This document shows positions 22,935 to 31,430 of a stretch of DNA of 64,000 nucleotides, piece by piece. A program made the translations under genes and the position numbers. The notes beneath the pieces were generated by a model that did not search any database, was not told the DNA's origin, and worked only from the letters and a program-made list of their open reading frames with translations. The stretch's first letter is position 1; every line of letters starts with the position of its first letter. Source of the stretch: Propionibacteriales bacterium (GTDB taxonomy: Bacteria; Actinomycetota; Actinomycetes; Propionibacteriales; Nocardioidaceae); assembly GCA_026392465.1 (NCBI GenBank), contig JAPLCA010000008.1, positions 1 to 64,000 on the forward strand. Direction: 5' to 3'.

Positions 22935-23123
22935 ATGAAGAGCTTGGACGACCACGTCGGCGTCCTCGCCGTCGCCGCGGTCACCTGCCTGTGTCTCAGC
23001 CTCTTCGCCAGCCGTGACGTCGCGAGCGGCGCCTACATCTTGACGGGAACCCTGACCGTCTACTTCCTGATCTTGTTCGTCCGACGACGCCGGAGAGCGG
23101 AGGCAGAGGCCTCCTCGTCGTAG
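22935..23123 (+). CDS. Small two-helix membrane protein, unknown
   Basis: The 62 residues form two hydrophobic segments (about 8-25 and 33-51) followed by RRRRRAEAE, which should keep the C-terminus cytoplasmic. GGAAGG lies about 11 bases upstream of the ATG. I recognise no family. The 211 bases upstream (22724-22934) show nothing recognisable. Confidence 0.45.
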   Translation: MKSLDDHVGVLAVAAVTCLCLSLFASRDVASGAYILTGTLTVYFLILFVRRRRRAEAEASSS

Positions 23124-23633
23124 GGGATGCGGCCGGACCACGACGGGTTCGCCGCGTCGGCGTCGGCGTCCTGGTGAGGAGGCGTGGGCGACCACCGAGG
23201 GGCAGTGGACGAAAGCCGCCATGGAGGACGCCGCGAGCAGGTGACCCCTGCTCTCTTCCACGTACGGCAGGGCCGCACGGAAGAAGCGCCAGACGCCCGT
23301 CAGGCCGATGCCGATGAGGCACTCGAAGACTGCTGGCTCCGGCGACGTGATCGAGCTGCCGTCACGGTCTGTCCGCTCAACGCCCTGAGCGCAGCGGCGG
23401 AACGGCCGGCCGCTCACCGGGGGGAAGACCTCCGTCGCACACGGCCTCGCCTCGGGGTGGAGCCTGGGCGTGCACCTACGCACGGACGACTTCTGGCACG
23501 GGATCGTGTCCGGTCTCGTACCGCCGTACGAGACCGCTGCGGCAGTGAACCGTCGTGATGGTCGACCGGCCCCACGTCGGCAGGTGGATCACCGGTCGAG
23601 GGTCGAGGGTCGAGGGAGGACCATACGACCGCG
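23124..23633. other. Relic zone with no intact gene
   Basis: No open frame here has a credible start and codon pattern. It contains a fragment of an SDR gene (listed separately) and a 7-bp tandem repeat, GGTCGAG three times at 23594-23614. The rest shows nothing I recognise. Confidence 0.5.
23175..23336 (-). pseudogene. Fragment of a short-chain dehydrogenase
   Basis: Translated on the minus strand this stretch reads GVWRFFRAALPYVEESRGH, LLAASSMAAFVH and so on, which is the SDR segment from helix alphaE to the catalytic serine (usually NLxGVWRTxRAALPH...GHVxxxSSMAAF). The Rossmann start and the YxxxK motif are absent on either side, in any frame I can follow. It is a gene relic, with both ends lost. 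It could derive from a duplicated SDR of this region. Confidence 0.5.
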
Positions 23634-24108
23634 TCAGGAGGATCGACTCGACCGATGGTGACCGGGTGTCTCCGGGCGAGCGGTCGGTCGGTGGCTGATC
23701 GAGGACTGGAACCGGATGAGGTAACCGTCAGGGTCGGTGACGAGGAACTGTCGAACGCCCGCTTCGGTGTGTTCGTCGATGCGGTACCACGTCGTCTCAG
23801 GTTGCATGACGATCGCGGCATCGGCGCCGCGCAGGGCGGTGAGGATGGGGGTGAGGTTCCGGACGCTGATCTGGAAGTTGATTCCTCGCCCAAGAGGTGG
23901 TTCCAAGGGTGCGGTGATCCAGTTTCGGCCCCTGCCTTGCTGCTCGAGCATGAGGTGAGCCAACCCCAGCGTGATGTAAGCGAAGCCCTCCTCAGGGCGT
24001 TGATAGGCGATGAAACCCGCAGAGTCCGCACCAGAAGACGATGCTTCTCGTGACATCGCTGACCAGCAGCTCAGGCACCAGGGCGGGGTCGGGGGTCGCG
24101 CTGCTCAC
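23634..24108 (-). pseudogene. VOC-family (bleomycin-resistance-like) protein, frameshifted
   Basis: From a GTG at 24108 one frame reads VSSATPDPALVPELLVSD, then VTRSIVFWCGLCGF, a normal first beta-alpha unit of a glyoxalase/bleomycin-resistance protein, and stops soon after. The continuation IAYQRPEEGFAYITLGLAHLM and onward, including WYRIDEHTEAGVRQFLVTDPDGYLIRF, lies in another frame to 23634. The switch is near 24010-24020. The frame carrying the body has an ATG at 24056, but its first 19 residues are the shifted reading. Either the gene is inactive or there is a single-base sequence error; the rest of the protein looks well preserved. Confidence 0.65.
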
Positions 24109-24186
24109 GCGTCGATCCTCGCAGACGATCGAGGAGCGCAGCCAGAGGGAGACGGGACGGCACCGTCTCCACGGGACCGCTGGTGT

Positions 24187-25206
24187 TCAGTCCCAGTTGC
24201 ACTCGTGGAACGGCAGGTAGATCGGGTTGGTGACGTAGCTCCAGGGCTGGTTGGAGCGCCACGCCTCCAGATCCCAGGTGTCGCCACCATGGCCCGTGAC
24301 GTCAGCGAACCGGTCGTGGCACGCCATCTGCTTGTACAGCGACTCTCCCTGGTCGTCACTCAGCCCCTTCGGGTAGGGGACGCAGCTCCAGATCTCGTTC
24401 CAGAACCTCGGCTCGTCGTCCTGAGCGTCGGTGTACGCGGCCGCTGTGGGACGGATCGAGACCGACTGGCGACCGTTCGTGAGATTGCGGAAGACCTCGA
24501 CCTCCTCGGCCCATGGGCCTGAGCACGACGCCCGGTAGACGACGCACTCGCTCGTGCAGCCAGGCTTGTTCTCGTCGCCCGTGCCGGGATACCACGCGAG
24601 GGTGGCGTTCTGGTACGCCTGTGTCTTCCCGCCACCGGAGATGGAGAACTCATCGCTCGTGGGATAGCCGAACGAGCCACCCTCGTAACCGAACTGACCC
24701 CAGAGCTCTCCGATCCGGCCCCAGACGGCGAAGGCCCCCGCGTCGGGATTCCAGTAGAGGGTGCCGCCCTCGTACTCCTGCCGTTTGCCGACGCCGTCGG
24801 GGTTGGTGAACTCATCGGCCTTCGGATACCCCAGCGCGCCGCGCTCCCAGCCCAGCTGTCCCCACTTCTTGCCGATCTCACCCCACACGGCGTGGGCACC
24901 GGTTGCGGAGGTCCAGTAGATCGTGCCGCCGGCGAAGGTGGTGAAACGTCCGCGGCCATCCGGCGTCCGCTTCTCGCCCGACTGCGGACAGCCAAGCTTG
25001 CTCTCCCACGCACGATTCGGATTCGGAGCCATCGCCCGGTACTTCGCCTCGATCGCTCCGAGCACCGGGTACCCGCAGTACGTTCCGTCGGCCTGCGCCG
25101 CCGGCGCGACCCCCACGAGCCCGACCAGAAGCGCGACGACGCCCGTCAGACTGGTCGCCAGCAGGCGCAGGCCCGGCCGCCGCATCGAAGTGGACTGGCT
25201 CAGCAC
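24187..25206 (-). CDS. Secreted LGFP-repeat protein with DUF2599-like C-terminus
   Basis: This 339-residue secreted protein has a signal peptide (about 8-40, ending PAAQADG). LGFP-type repeats follow, recognisable by alternating WGxxGWERGALGYPxxDE and GGTIYWTSATGAHAVWG blocks (about two and a half copies, residues 60-210). A C-terminal cysteine-containing domain ends with TWDLEAWRSN and HECNW, reminiscent of DUF2599. LGFP repeats are thought to bind the cell wall. The GTG at 25206 has GGGGGA 6 bases upstream; in-frame ATGs at 25230 and 25185 are alternatives. It shares a 29-base gap with the secreted gene upstream. Confidence 0.75.
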   Translation of the reverse strand: MLSQSTSMRRPGLRLLATSLTGVVALLVGLVGVAPAAQADGTYCGYPVLGAIEAKYRAMAPNPNRAWESKLGCPQSGEKRTPDGRGRFTTFAGGTIYWTSATGAHAVWGEIGKKWGQLGWERGALGYPKADEFTNPDGVGKRQEYEGGTLYWNPDAGAFAVWGRIGELWGQFGYEGGSFGYPTSDEFSISGGGKTQAYQNATLAWYPGTGDENKPGCTSECVVYRASCSGPWAEEVEVFRNLTNGRQSVSIRPTAAAYTDAQDDEPRFWNEIWSCVPYPKGLSDDQGESLYKQMACHDRFADVTGHGGDTWDLEAWRSNQPWSYVTNPIYLPFHECNWD

Positions 25207-25235
25207 GGTGATTCCCCCGAGTCTCGACATGCCCG

Positions 25236-25577
25236 TCAGTCCACGCACCATCCGGGGCCCGCCTTGTCGGTCGAGACGTACCCGCCGAGGTCCGGCGAGT
25301 GGTAGCGCCCGTTCACGATCGTGTCGCGGTAGAAGTTCGTGCACGGAGCCAACCAGCCGTAGTACGCCTCACCGTTGGGTGTGGCGAACAGCCTCGTCGA
25401 ACCCGTGGAGTTGACGTGCACCTTGTGCAGGTCGGCAGTCGCGGCCGGCGATGCCGCTCGAGACTCGTGGGCCGGTGCAGCCGTCGACGGCGCCGAGACG
25501 GCCAGCGCCAGGCTCGCGGTGAGCGTCGCGGCCGACAGTCCGAGTCCGAGTGTCTTGCCCGTGATGCGTCGCTTCAT
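25236..25577 (-). CDS. Small secreted protein, unknown
   Basis: The 113-residue preprotein has signal peptide MKRRITGKTLGLGLSAATLT and cleavage near STAAPA. The mature part of about 75 residues is rich in Tyr, Gly and Asn and has two cysteines (C in APCTNFYRD and the penultimate WCVD) that could form one disulfide. I recognise no family. The ATG at 25577 has GGGGGA with a 4-base spacer. It is probably cotranscribed with the LGFP protein 29 bases downstream, suggesting both act at the cell surface. Bases 25578-25799 upstream show nothing else recognisable. Confidence 0.6.
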   Translation of the reverse strand: MKRRITGKTLGLGLSAATLTASLALAVSAPSTAAPAHESRAASPAATADLHKVHVNSTGSTRLFATPNGEAYYGWLAPCTNFYRDTIVNGRYHSPDLGGYVSTDKAGPGWCVD

Positions 25578-25799
25578 GAGATCCCCCTCGATCAATGATG
25601 CTGTCGACGCTCCGCCTGGGACCGCCCACTGTCAACGGTCACTCCCGATTTCCATGTCGGATGAGGTCGAACACCCCAGACCGGGCCACCCCGTGTGGCT
25701 CAGGACCCAGGCTCGGCGGCCGGACCACGGGTCGAGGCGACGGGTGAGACCGTGCGCCTGGACGAGGTTTCTCTGAACAGTCTTTCGGCCCGAGCGTTC

Positions 25800-26264
25800 T
25801 CAGGTCTCGGCGATCTCGCGTCGGACGTCGTCCATCGAGCGGCCACGGAAGCGGCGGAAGCTGTAGACGATGGTCGCCAGCGCGATCAGCCCCGACACGA
25901 TGAGCGTGGCCCCCGTGCCCCAGCCGCCGAGCAGCCACCACGAGTCGCGCAGCGGCCACCAGTCGGGCGCGGGCGGCTGCAGGCCCCACACCACGCCGAG
26001 GCCGACCAGCCAGACGACGCCGGCCAGCGAGGCGAGGATGCGCGGCCACGTCTGCACGCCCTGGGCGGCCGTGCGCAGGGCAGCGTCCTTGACCGGCTCC
26101 ACGCGACGCCGTGCCCAGTCATAGCGCTGGGACAGCAGGGCGAGCCCGCCGAACAGCAGAAGCAGGCCAGGCCCGGGCAGGAAGATGGCGGCGATGCCGA
26201 GCAGGACCATGAGCCAGCCGAGGATCTCCAGCGCGATGGTCTTGCCGTGGTGGATGACGCCCAT
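25800..26264 (-). CDS. TIGR02611/PGPGW-family membrane protein
   Basis: This 154-residue protein has four hydrophobic segments. The family motif [18 protein letters not shown] lies at about 28-45, directly followed by RYDWARR, the conserved actinobacterial signature. Function is unknown; the family is a membrane protein conserved in actinobacteria. I chose the ATG at 26264, preceded by GAGAGGAC. A 24-residue membrane peptide gene lies 54 bases upstream on the same strand. Confidence 0.8.
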   Translation of the reverse strand: MGVIHHGKTIALEILGWLMVLLGIAAIFLPGPGLLLLFGGLALLSQRYDWARRRVEPVKDAALRTAAQGVQTWPRILASLAGVVWLVGLGVVWGLQPPAPDWWPLRDSWWLLGGWGTGATLIVSGLIALATIVYSFRRFRGRSMDDVRREIAET

Positions 26265-26317
26265 GTCGTCCTCTCGTCGTCGGTCGCCAGAGCCTACCGA
26301 GCGAGGGGAAACAGCGG

Positions 26318-26392
26318 TCAACGCTTCTTCAGGACCAGCTGCGCGACGTAGATGATCGCCAGGATGACGAGGATGATCAGGAGGATGCGCAT
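26318..26392 (-). CDS. 24-residue single-helix membrane peptide
   Basis: The sequence [24 protein letters not shown] is one uninterrupted hydrophobic helix with a basic tail. GAAGGGG lies about 9 bases before the ATG. Codons are ordinary for the genome. It has no homologue I can name; the composition resembles small membrane-regulatory peptides. It sits between the TIGR02611 gene and the divergent formaldehyde dehydrogenase gene. It could also be a chance reading, although stop-free hydrophobic runs with a Shine-Dalgarno site are uncommon by chance. Confidence 0.45.
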   Translation of the reverse strand: MRILLIILVILAIIYVAQLVLKKR

Positions 26393-26530
26393 GGTGGGCC
26401 CCTTCGCCGGACGCGCGGGTCGCGTCGGTGCCTGAACGGTAGGTCCGGCGGCACCCGTCCGCACCCCGAGCAGGTGTCCGCACGACCCGATAGCGTCGTG
26501 GTGTCCGCACGTCAGCACCAGGAGGACCGC

Positions 26531-27619
26531 ATGCCGCAGACCGTCAAGGCCGTCGTCGCCCGCAGCAAGGGTGCGCCCGTCACCGTCGAGGACATCGTCG
26601 TCCCCGACCCGGGCCCCGGGGAGGCGGTGGTCGCGGTCCAGGCCTGCGGCGTCTGCCACACCGACCTCCACTACCGCGAGGGCGGCATCAACGACGAGTT
26701 CCCGTTCCTGCTCGGCCACGAGGCGGCCGGCGTCGTCGAGTCCGTCGGCGAGGGCGTCACCGAGGTGGCACCGGGCGACTTCGTCGTCCTGAACTGGCGT
26801 GCCGTGTGCGGCGACTGTCGCGCGTGCCGGCGCGGACGCCCGCAGTACTGCTTCGCCACCTTCAACGCCGAGCAGAAGATGACGCTGGTCGACGGCACGG
26901 AGCTCTCCCCCGCGCTCGGCATCGGCGCCTTCGCCGAGAAGACCCTCGTCGCCGCCGGGCAGTGCACCAAGGTCGACCCCGAAGCGGACCCGGCCGCGGT
27001 CGGTCTCCTCGGCTGCGGCGTGATGGCCGGCATCGGCGCCGCCATCAACACCGGCGGCGTGGGTCGCGGTGACTCGGTCGCGGTCATCGGCTGCGGCGGC
27101 GTCGGCATCGCCGCGGTGGCCGGAGCGCGGCTCGCCGGCGCGGCGAAGATCATCGCCGTCGACCTCGACCCGCGCAAGCTCGAGCAGGCCAGGGCCCTGG
27201 GCGCCACGCACGTCGTGGACGCGTCGAAGGACGACGTCGTCGAGACCATCCAGGAGCTCACCGACACCTTCGGCGCCGACGTCGTCATCGAGGCGGTCGG
27301 CCGTCCCGAGACGTGGGAGCAGGCGTTCTACGCCCGCGACCTCGCCGGCACCGTGGTCCTCGTCGGCGTGCCCACCCCCGACATGAAGATCCCCGAGGTG
27401 CCGCTCATCGACGTGTTCGGTCGCGGCGGGTCCCTCAAGTCCAGCTGGTACGGCGACTGCCTGCCGAGCCGGGACTTCCCGATGCTGGTCGACCTCTACC
27501 GGCAGGGTCGGCTCGACCTCGATGCGTTCGTCACCGAGCGCATCGGGATCAATGACGTCGAGGCGGCGTTCGACAAGATGCACGACGGCGACGTCCTGCG
27601 CTCGGTGGTGGTGCTCTGA
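26531..27619 (+). CDS. mscR: S-(hydroxymethyl)mycothiol dehydrogenase
   Basis: This zinc-dependent alcohol dehydrogenase family enzyme oxidises the formaldehyde-mycothiol adduct with NAD+. The 362-residue chain has catalytic zinc ligands in [13 protein letters not shown] and GHEAAG, the structural zinc cluster [15 protein letters not shown] and the Rossmann motif GCGGVG near residue 197. The block [12 protein letters not shown] is typical of mycothiol-linked forms. It partners with the following metallo-beta-lactamase-fold gene (TGATG overlap), the usual arrangement for mycothiol formaldehyde detoxification. The ATG at 26531 has AGGAGGACCGC just upstream. Confidence 0.9.
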   Translation: MPQTVKAVVARSKGAPVTVEDIVVPDPGPGEAVVAVQACGVCHTDLHYREGGINDEFPFLLGHEAAGVVESVGEGVTEVAPGDFVVLNWRAVCGDCRACRRGRPQYCFATFNAEQKMTLVDGTELSPALGIGAFAEKTLVAAGQCTKVDPEADPAAVGLLGCGVMAGIGAAINTGGVGRGDSVAVIGCGGVGIAAVAGARLAGAAKIIAVDLDPRKLEQARALGATHVVDASKDDVVETIQELTDTFGADVVIEAVGRPETWEQAFYARDLAGTVVLVGVPTPDMKIPEVPLIDVFGRGGSLKSSWYGDCLPSRDFPMLVDLYRQGRLDLDAFVTERIGINDVEAAFDKMHDGDVLRSVVVL

Positions 27620-28257
27620 TGGCCCCGGCAGCGCGGGTGCAGAAGGTCGTCACGTCGGGGCAGTTCGAGCTCGACGGCGGCAGCTGGGACGTCGACAACA
27701 ACGTGTGGCTCGTCGGTGACGACAGCGAGGTCGTGGTGGTCGACGCCCCGCACGACGCCGACGCGATCGCCGCGGCGATCGACGGACGCACGGTGCTGGC
27801 CATCGTGCTCACGCACGGTCACAACGACCACCTCAACGCCTCGGTGCGGCTGCGCGAGCTGACCGGTGCGCCGATCTGGTTCCCGCCCGCGGACACCATG
27901 CTCTGGGAGGCCGAGCACGGACAGGAGAGCACGCCCGACCACGACCTCGTCGACGGCACCACCTTCTCGGTGGCCGGCACCACGCTGCGGGCCATCGCGA
28001 CACCGGGCCACTCCCCGGGCAGCACGTGCCTCTACGCCGAGGACCTCGGCGTGCTGTTCAGCGGCGACACCCTGTTCCAGGGCGGCCCGGGCGCGACCGG
28101 GCGCAGCTACTCCAGCTTCGAGACGATCGTCGACTCCATCCGCGACCACCTGCTGACGCTGCCCGACGACACGGTCGTGCACACCGGCCACGGCGACGAC
28201 ACGCGCATCGGCGACGAGGCTCCCCATCTGCAGGAGTGGATCGACCGGGGGCACTAG
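27619..28257 (+). CDS. MBL-fold metallo-hydrolase, mycothiol-pathway partner
   Basis: The 212-residue hydrolase has binuclear zinc motif THGHNDH (about 56-62), the third His in TPGHSPGST and the bridging Asp in LFSGDTLF, with the final His in VVHTGHGDD. Its start overlaps the dehydrogenase stop by one base. In actinobacteria this neighbour probably hydrolyses S-formylmycothiol to formate and mycothiol, completing formaldehyde removal; that role is inferred from the pairing. Confidence 0.85.
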   Translation: MAPAARVQKVVTSGQFELDGGSWDVDNNVWLVGDDSEVVVVDAPHDADAIAAAIDGRTVLAIVLTHGHNDHLNASVRLRELTGAPIWFPPADTMLWEAEHGQESTPDHDLVDGTTFSVAGTTLRAIATPGHSPGSTCLYAEDLGVLFSGDTLFQGGPGATGRSYSSFETIVDSIRDHLLTLPDDTVVHTGHGDDTRIGDEAPHLQEWIDRGH

Positions 28258-28275
28258 GCACGTCCTGCCCGGCTC

Positions 28276-28860
28276 TCAGCGGTCGAGGGTGCGCGCTCCC
28301 GGCCAGTCACGGAGGGCCACGTCGACGGCATCGACCACCCGGTGCCAGCTGGTCTCGGCTGCGGGGTCGCTGCGGTCGAAGGCACCCGAGGCCTGCAGGC
28401 TGACGAAGCCGTGCACGGCCGCGCCGACGAGCCGCGTCGCGTGCACACGCTCCTCCTCCGGGACGGGATACCCCCGGAGCACGGCCGCGAGCAGCGCGCT
28501 GTGCCGTTTCCCGGCCTCCACGGCAGGCGTGTCGGGCCCGACCCGGCGCCGGCTCGCCGCGTACCGGCCGGGGTGCTGCAGCGCGTACGTCCGGTAGGCG
28601 TCCGCGAGCGCGACGAGGGCGTCGTGGCCGGACCGGCCCGCGAGGGCCTCGGCGCCGCGGTCGGCCAGCTCCTCCAGCGCCAAGGTGGTGACCCCGTCGA
28701 GCAGTGCCTCGGCACCCGCGACGTGGGCGTAGAGGCTGGGCGTCCGCACCCCGACGGAGCGCGCGACGGCCGAGGGCGTCACCGCGTCGAGACCGTCACG
28801 GTCGGCAAGGTCGGCGGCGGCCGCCAGGACGGCGCGGGTCGAGAGTCCGGCTCGGGGCAC
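28276..28860 (-). CDS. TetR/AcrR-family transcriptional regulator
   Basis: This 194-residue repressor has an N-terminal HTH (AVARSVGVRTPSLYAHVAGAEAL) and a C-terminal TetR_C_33/WHG-like ligand domain (ALVALADAYRTYALQHPGRYAA and onward). The GTG at 28860 is preceded by TACGAT exactly 6 bases upstream and no Shine-Dalgarno sequence, so a leaderless start is likely; an ATG at 28899 lies upstream of that promoter element and is rejected. It is divergent from the FBP gene. Target and ligand are unknown. Confidence 0.83.
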   Translation of the reverse strand: MPRAGLSTRAVLAAAADLADRDGLDAVTPSAVARSVGVRTPSLYAHVAGAEALLDGVTTLALEELADRGAEALAGRSGHDALVALADAYRTYALQHPGRYAASRRRVGPDTPAVEAGKRHSALLAAVLRGYPVPEEERVHATRLVGAAVHGFVSLQASGAFDRSDPAAETSWHRVVDAVDVALRDWPGARTLDR

Positions 28861-28948
28861 GCCGCGATCGTAGCAGGATGACTTCTGGGGTAAGGTCAAT
28901 GCCTAAGTGTGTTAGGAAGAACATTCTCCCCCTGATGAAGGAGTGACC

Positions 28949-29440
28949 GTGCAGCCGCTCGACCCGCGCCAGGTGCGCGCCAGCATCGTCAACAGCTCGC
29001 GGAGCAAGGTCGCGACGATGACGTTGCCCGCCCCGTGGCCGCCGGACCGTCTCGACGAGCGCGACTACCTCGGCTGGATCGACCCGAAGGCGCCGCTGCG
29101 GGCCTACGTGGTGCTCGGGGAGGAGATCGTCGACGAGCCGGTCGGCGTTGAGCTGCGGCTGGCCGACTCGACGGGACCGGCGCGCACCACGCTGTGCGAC
29201 TGGTGCCGCACCGACGACGGCACGTCGACCGCCCGGCTCGTGGTGGCGCGCCGTGCCGGGCCCCGCGGTCGCGCCGGGGACACGGTCGGCCAGTACGTCT
29301 GCGGCGACCTCGCCTGCTGGATGCGGGTGCGCCGACCGCTCAAGGCGCACGAGAAGTCGGTGACCGGCGCGCCCGACCTGCGCGTCGACGACCTGCGTCG
29401 TCGCGTGCTGGAGTTCGTCGACCGGGTGCGGGCTGCCTGA
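28949..29440 (+). CDS. FBP-domain (FusB-like EF-G binding) zinc protein
   Basis: This 163-residue protein is of the FBP/elongation-factor-G-binding family, which includes the fusidic-acid protection factors FusB/FusC. A four-cysteine treble clef is visible: CDWC near residue 85 and CGDLAC near 120. It may bind EF-G and help ribosome recycling, but antibiotic protection cannot be assumed. GTG at 28949 has AAGGAG five bases upstream; a GTG at 28943 is the alternative. It is divergent from the TetR gene. Confidence 0.8.
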   Translation: MQPLDPRQVRASIVNSSRSKVATMTLPAPWPPDRLDERDYLGWIDPKAPLRAYVVLGEEIVDEPVGVELRLADSTGPARTTLCDWCRTDDGTSTARLVVARRAGPRGRAGDTVGQYVCGDLACWMRVRRPLKAHEKSVTGAPDLRVDDLRRRVLEFVDRVRAA

Positions 29441-29443
29441 GGT

Positions 29444-29647
29444 TCAGCCGCGACGCAGCAGCACGATGCCCACGACGGCTGCCACGGCGGCGCCGGCGAG
29501 GATCGCGATGCGACCCTTGTCGGCCTCGGCGACGGCCTCCTGGGCCCGTCCCTTCACGTCGAGCTTGTCGCCGAGGGCGTCGACGGTCTCGGCGAGGTGC
29601 TCTCGGGTCGCGTCGATCTCGGCCTCGAGGCGGGCGCGGTCGCTCAT
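29444..29647 (-). CDS. DUF3618 small membrane protein
   Basis: The 67-residue protein has an N-terminal amphipathic part (LEAEIDATREHLAETVDALGDKLDVKGRA, the DUF3618 signature) and one C-terminal transmembrane helix (about 47-64) ending LLRRG. Its ATG overlaps the stop of the holin-X gene (ATGA), making it the last gene of a three-gene envelope operon. Function is unknown; the family often travels with holin-X and YtxH-like genes. Confidence 0.8.
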   Translation of the reverse strand: MSDRARLEAEIDATREHLAETVDALGDKLDVKGRAQEAVAEADKGRIAILAGAAVAAVVGIVLLRRG

Positions 29648-30033
29648 GGGTGCTCTCCCTTCGCGGCGGCCACGTCGGCCTGCACGCTCTCGACCCGGGC
29701 GGCCGGCGCCTGGGTCACCTTCGTGACGTTCCGCTTGCCCACGAGAGCGGCGACCCCGGCGACCGCGAACAGCACGACGGCCACGATGAGCGCGGCCAGC
29801 CACGGGTCGGTGACGTTCGCCAGGCCGAGCACGGCCGCGCTGATCAGCACGCCCAGCCCGTACAGGGCGATCACGCCCGCGGCGCCGAACAGTCCCGCGC
29901 CGACGCCGACGCGCTTGCCGGCCTGGGCGAGGTCGTCCTTCGCGAGCTGCATCTCGGCACGGATCAGCGTCGAGATGTCCTCGGTGGCCTGCGCGATGAG
30001 CCGCCCGGTCGACTCGTCCGAGGGGGAGGTCAC
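29644..30033 (-). CDS. Phage-holin-like (Holin-X/DUF1469) membrane protein
   Basis: The 129-residue protein has a cytoplasmic N-terminal helix (LIAQATEDISTLIRAEMQLAKDD), two long transmembrane helices (about 45-70 and 78-102) and a short C-terminal tail. This is the actinobacterial Holin-X superfamily. Despite the name there is no phage context; the family is chromosomal and probably structural. It overlaps both neighbours by ATGA. Confidence 0.8.
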   Translation of the reverse strand: MTSPSDESTGRLIAQATEDISTLIRAEMQLAKDDLAQAGKRVGVGAGLFGAAGVIALYGLGVLISAAVLGLANVTDPWLAALIVAVVLFAVAGVAALVGKRNVTKVTQAPAARVESVQADVAAAKGEHP

Positions 30034-30443
30034 GGGCGCCTCGTGCGCGGCTCGGCGAGGTCGGCGGCCGTCGGCGGGTTGTTCGCCGGTCGTGCCGAGG
30101 TGACCTCGGTGTCGGCCTCGGCCAGCGCGGCGTCGACGTCGTAGGACGCGTCGGCGGGGTCGGTCGAGACGCGTGCGTCGTCGGAGCCGTGACCCTTGAC
30201 GACGTCGGCCACCTTGGAGCCCGCGGCGCTGGCGGCGGACGAGGCCGCGTCAGCGGCGGCCGAGCCGGCCGCGCTCGCGGCGCTCTTGGCGGCGTCGGCC
30301 GCGTGGTCGACACCGCTTTGGACGGTCGGTGAGTTCCAGACCTTCTGGGTCTGGGTGCGGATCTGGTCGTAGCGCTCGCGGCCGGCGCGCGTGCCCAGCA
30401 CGTAGCCGGCCACTCCAGCAGCCGCGATGAACAGCTTGTTCAC
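30030..30443 (-). CDS. YtxH-like alanine-rich membrane-associated protein
   Basis: The 137-residue protein has an N-terminal hydrophobic glycine-zipper segment VNKLFIAAAGVAGYVLGTRA followed by GRERYDQI, a common start in this actinobacterial group. A long Ala/Ser-rich helical region (about 50-85) and an acidic tail follow. I chose the GTG at 30443, with AAGGGGAACC upstream. It is the first gene of the coupled trio with Holin-X and DUF3618. Stress-related envelope roles are speculative. Confidence 0.7.
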   Translation of the reverse strand: MNKLFIAAAGVAGYVLGTRAGRERYDQIRTQTQKVWNSPTVQSGVDHAADAAKSAASAAGSAAADAASSAASAAGSKVADVVKGHGSDDARVSTDPADASYDVDAALAEADTEVTSARPANNPPTAADLAEPRTRRP

Positions 30444-30539
30444 GTCAGGTTCCCCTTCGCAGACGACTCCACCATGGTGGAACACACAGAGGTCCACAGC
30501 ATCCCGGGAGTCGCCGCGTCCCGCAACCGCAGGCAGGGA

Positions 30540-31400
30540 TCACGCGGCCGGCGGGCGTCCCGGCGGTGTCATGGCCCACCGGATCGACCGCGTGACCACC
30601 TCGCCGCCGATCCGGACGGCGCTCGCCTCTGCCGCCGGCAGGTAGGGCAGACGCAGCGGCCACCGCGTCCAGCGCGGCATGAGCCCGACGGCTGCCGCCG
30701 CGAGCACGCCGTACGGGACGCGGACGGCGAGCGGCACGGGAGGGTGCACCAGCAGGTAGCGCGCCGTGCGCCGTGCGGCCGCCGTGCTCGCGAGCTCGGG
30801 ACGGAAGGCCGCGATCGCCGCGTCGAGCTCCGCGACCGTCGTGGGCACGTCGCTGGCGCCGAGCTCACGCGCGACGACGGCCGCCTCCGCCAGGTAGGCG
30901 TCGCGGCCGGCGTCGTCCAGCGGACGACGGCCGTACCGGTCGTGCGCCCGCAGGAAGCTGTCGACCTCGGCCACGTGCACCCACCGCAGCAGGTGCGGGT
31001 CCGACGCCCGGTAGGGGCGGCCGTCCGGCGCGACCCCGGTGATCGTCTCGTGCACGGCCCGCACGCCCCGGATGGCGCGCGCGGCGTCGGCGTCGGTGCC
31101 GAACGTCGTCAAGGCGAGGAAGCCGCTCGTGCGCTGGAGCCGGCCCCACGGGTCGCCGCGGAAGCCCGAGTTCTGGTCCACCGCGGCCATCGCCAGCGGG
31201 TGCAGCGACTGCAGCAGCAGCGCGCGGATGCCGCCGACGAACATCGACGCGTCGCCGTGCACCCTCGCGATCGCCGAGTCGGGCCCGAAACGTCGGGGCC
31301 CGGGGGCGAACATGATCCGCTCCCGCCGCTGTGGTCCCTCGTCACCCGCCACCCGGGCGAAGATCATCCGCCCCAGCCGGTCGCGCACGTCGAGGTCCAT
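30540..31400 (-). CDS. MpaB/DUF2236-family heme oxygenase-like protein
   Basis: This 286-residue protein of the DUF2236 (MpaB, latex-clearing protein-like) family opens with GDASMFVGGIRALLLQSLHPLAMAAV, where the His in LHPLAM and later HVAEVDSFLRAHDRYG match the conserved histidines associated with heme binding. FRGDPWGRLQRTSGFL is another family block. The substrate is unknown; members cleave polyisoprene or modify natural products. It starts with ATG after GGGGGC. It is not in an operon with neighbours; a tandem palindromic repeat lies just upstream. Confidence 0.82.
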   Translation of the reverse strand: MDLDVRDRLGRMIFARVAGDEGPQRRERIMFAPGPRRFGPDSAIARVHGDASMFVGGIRALLLQSLHPLAMAAVDQNSGFRGDPWGRLQRTSGFLALTTFGTDADAARAIRGVRAVHETITGVAPDGRPYRASDPHLLRWVHVAEVDSFLRAHDRYGRRPLDDAGRDAYLAEAAVVARELGASDVPTTVAELDAAIAAFRPELASTAAARRTARYLLVHPPVPLAVRVPYGVLAAAAVGLMPRWTRWPLRLPYLPAAEASAVRIGGEVVTRSIRWAMTPPGRPPAA

Positions 31401-31430
31401 GCCCCCAGTCTCGCCGAGCTGACGAAGTTC

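Noticed and set aside
29644-30033. Holin gene as a sign of a prophage
   Set aside because: The Holin-X family is chromosomal in actinobacteria; no lysin, integrase, capsid or terminase genes occur around it.
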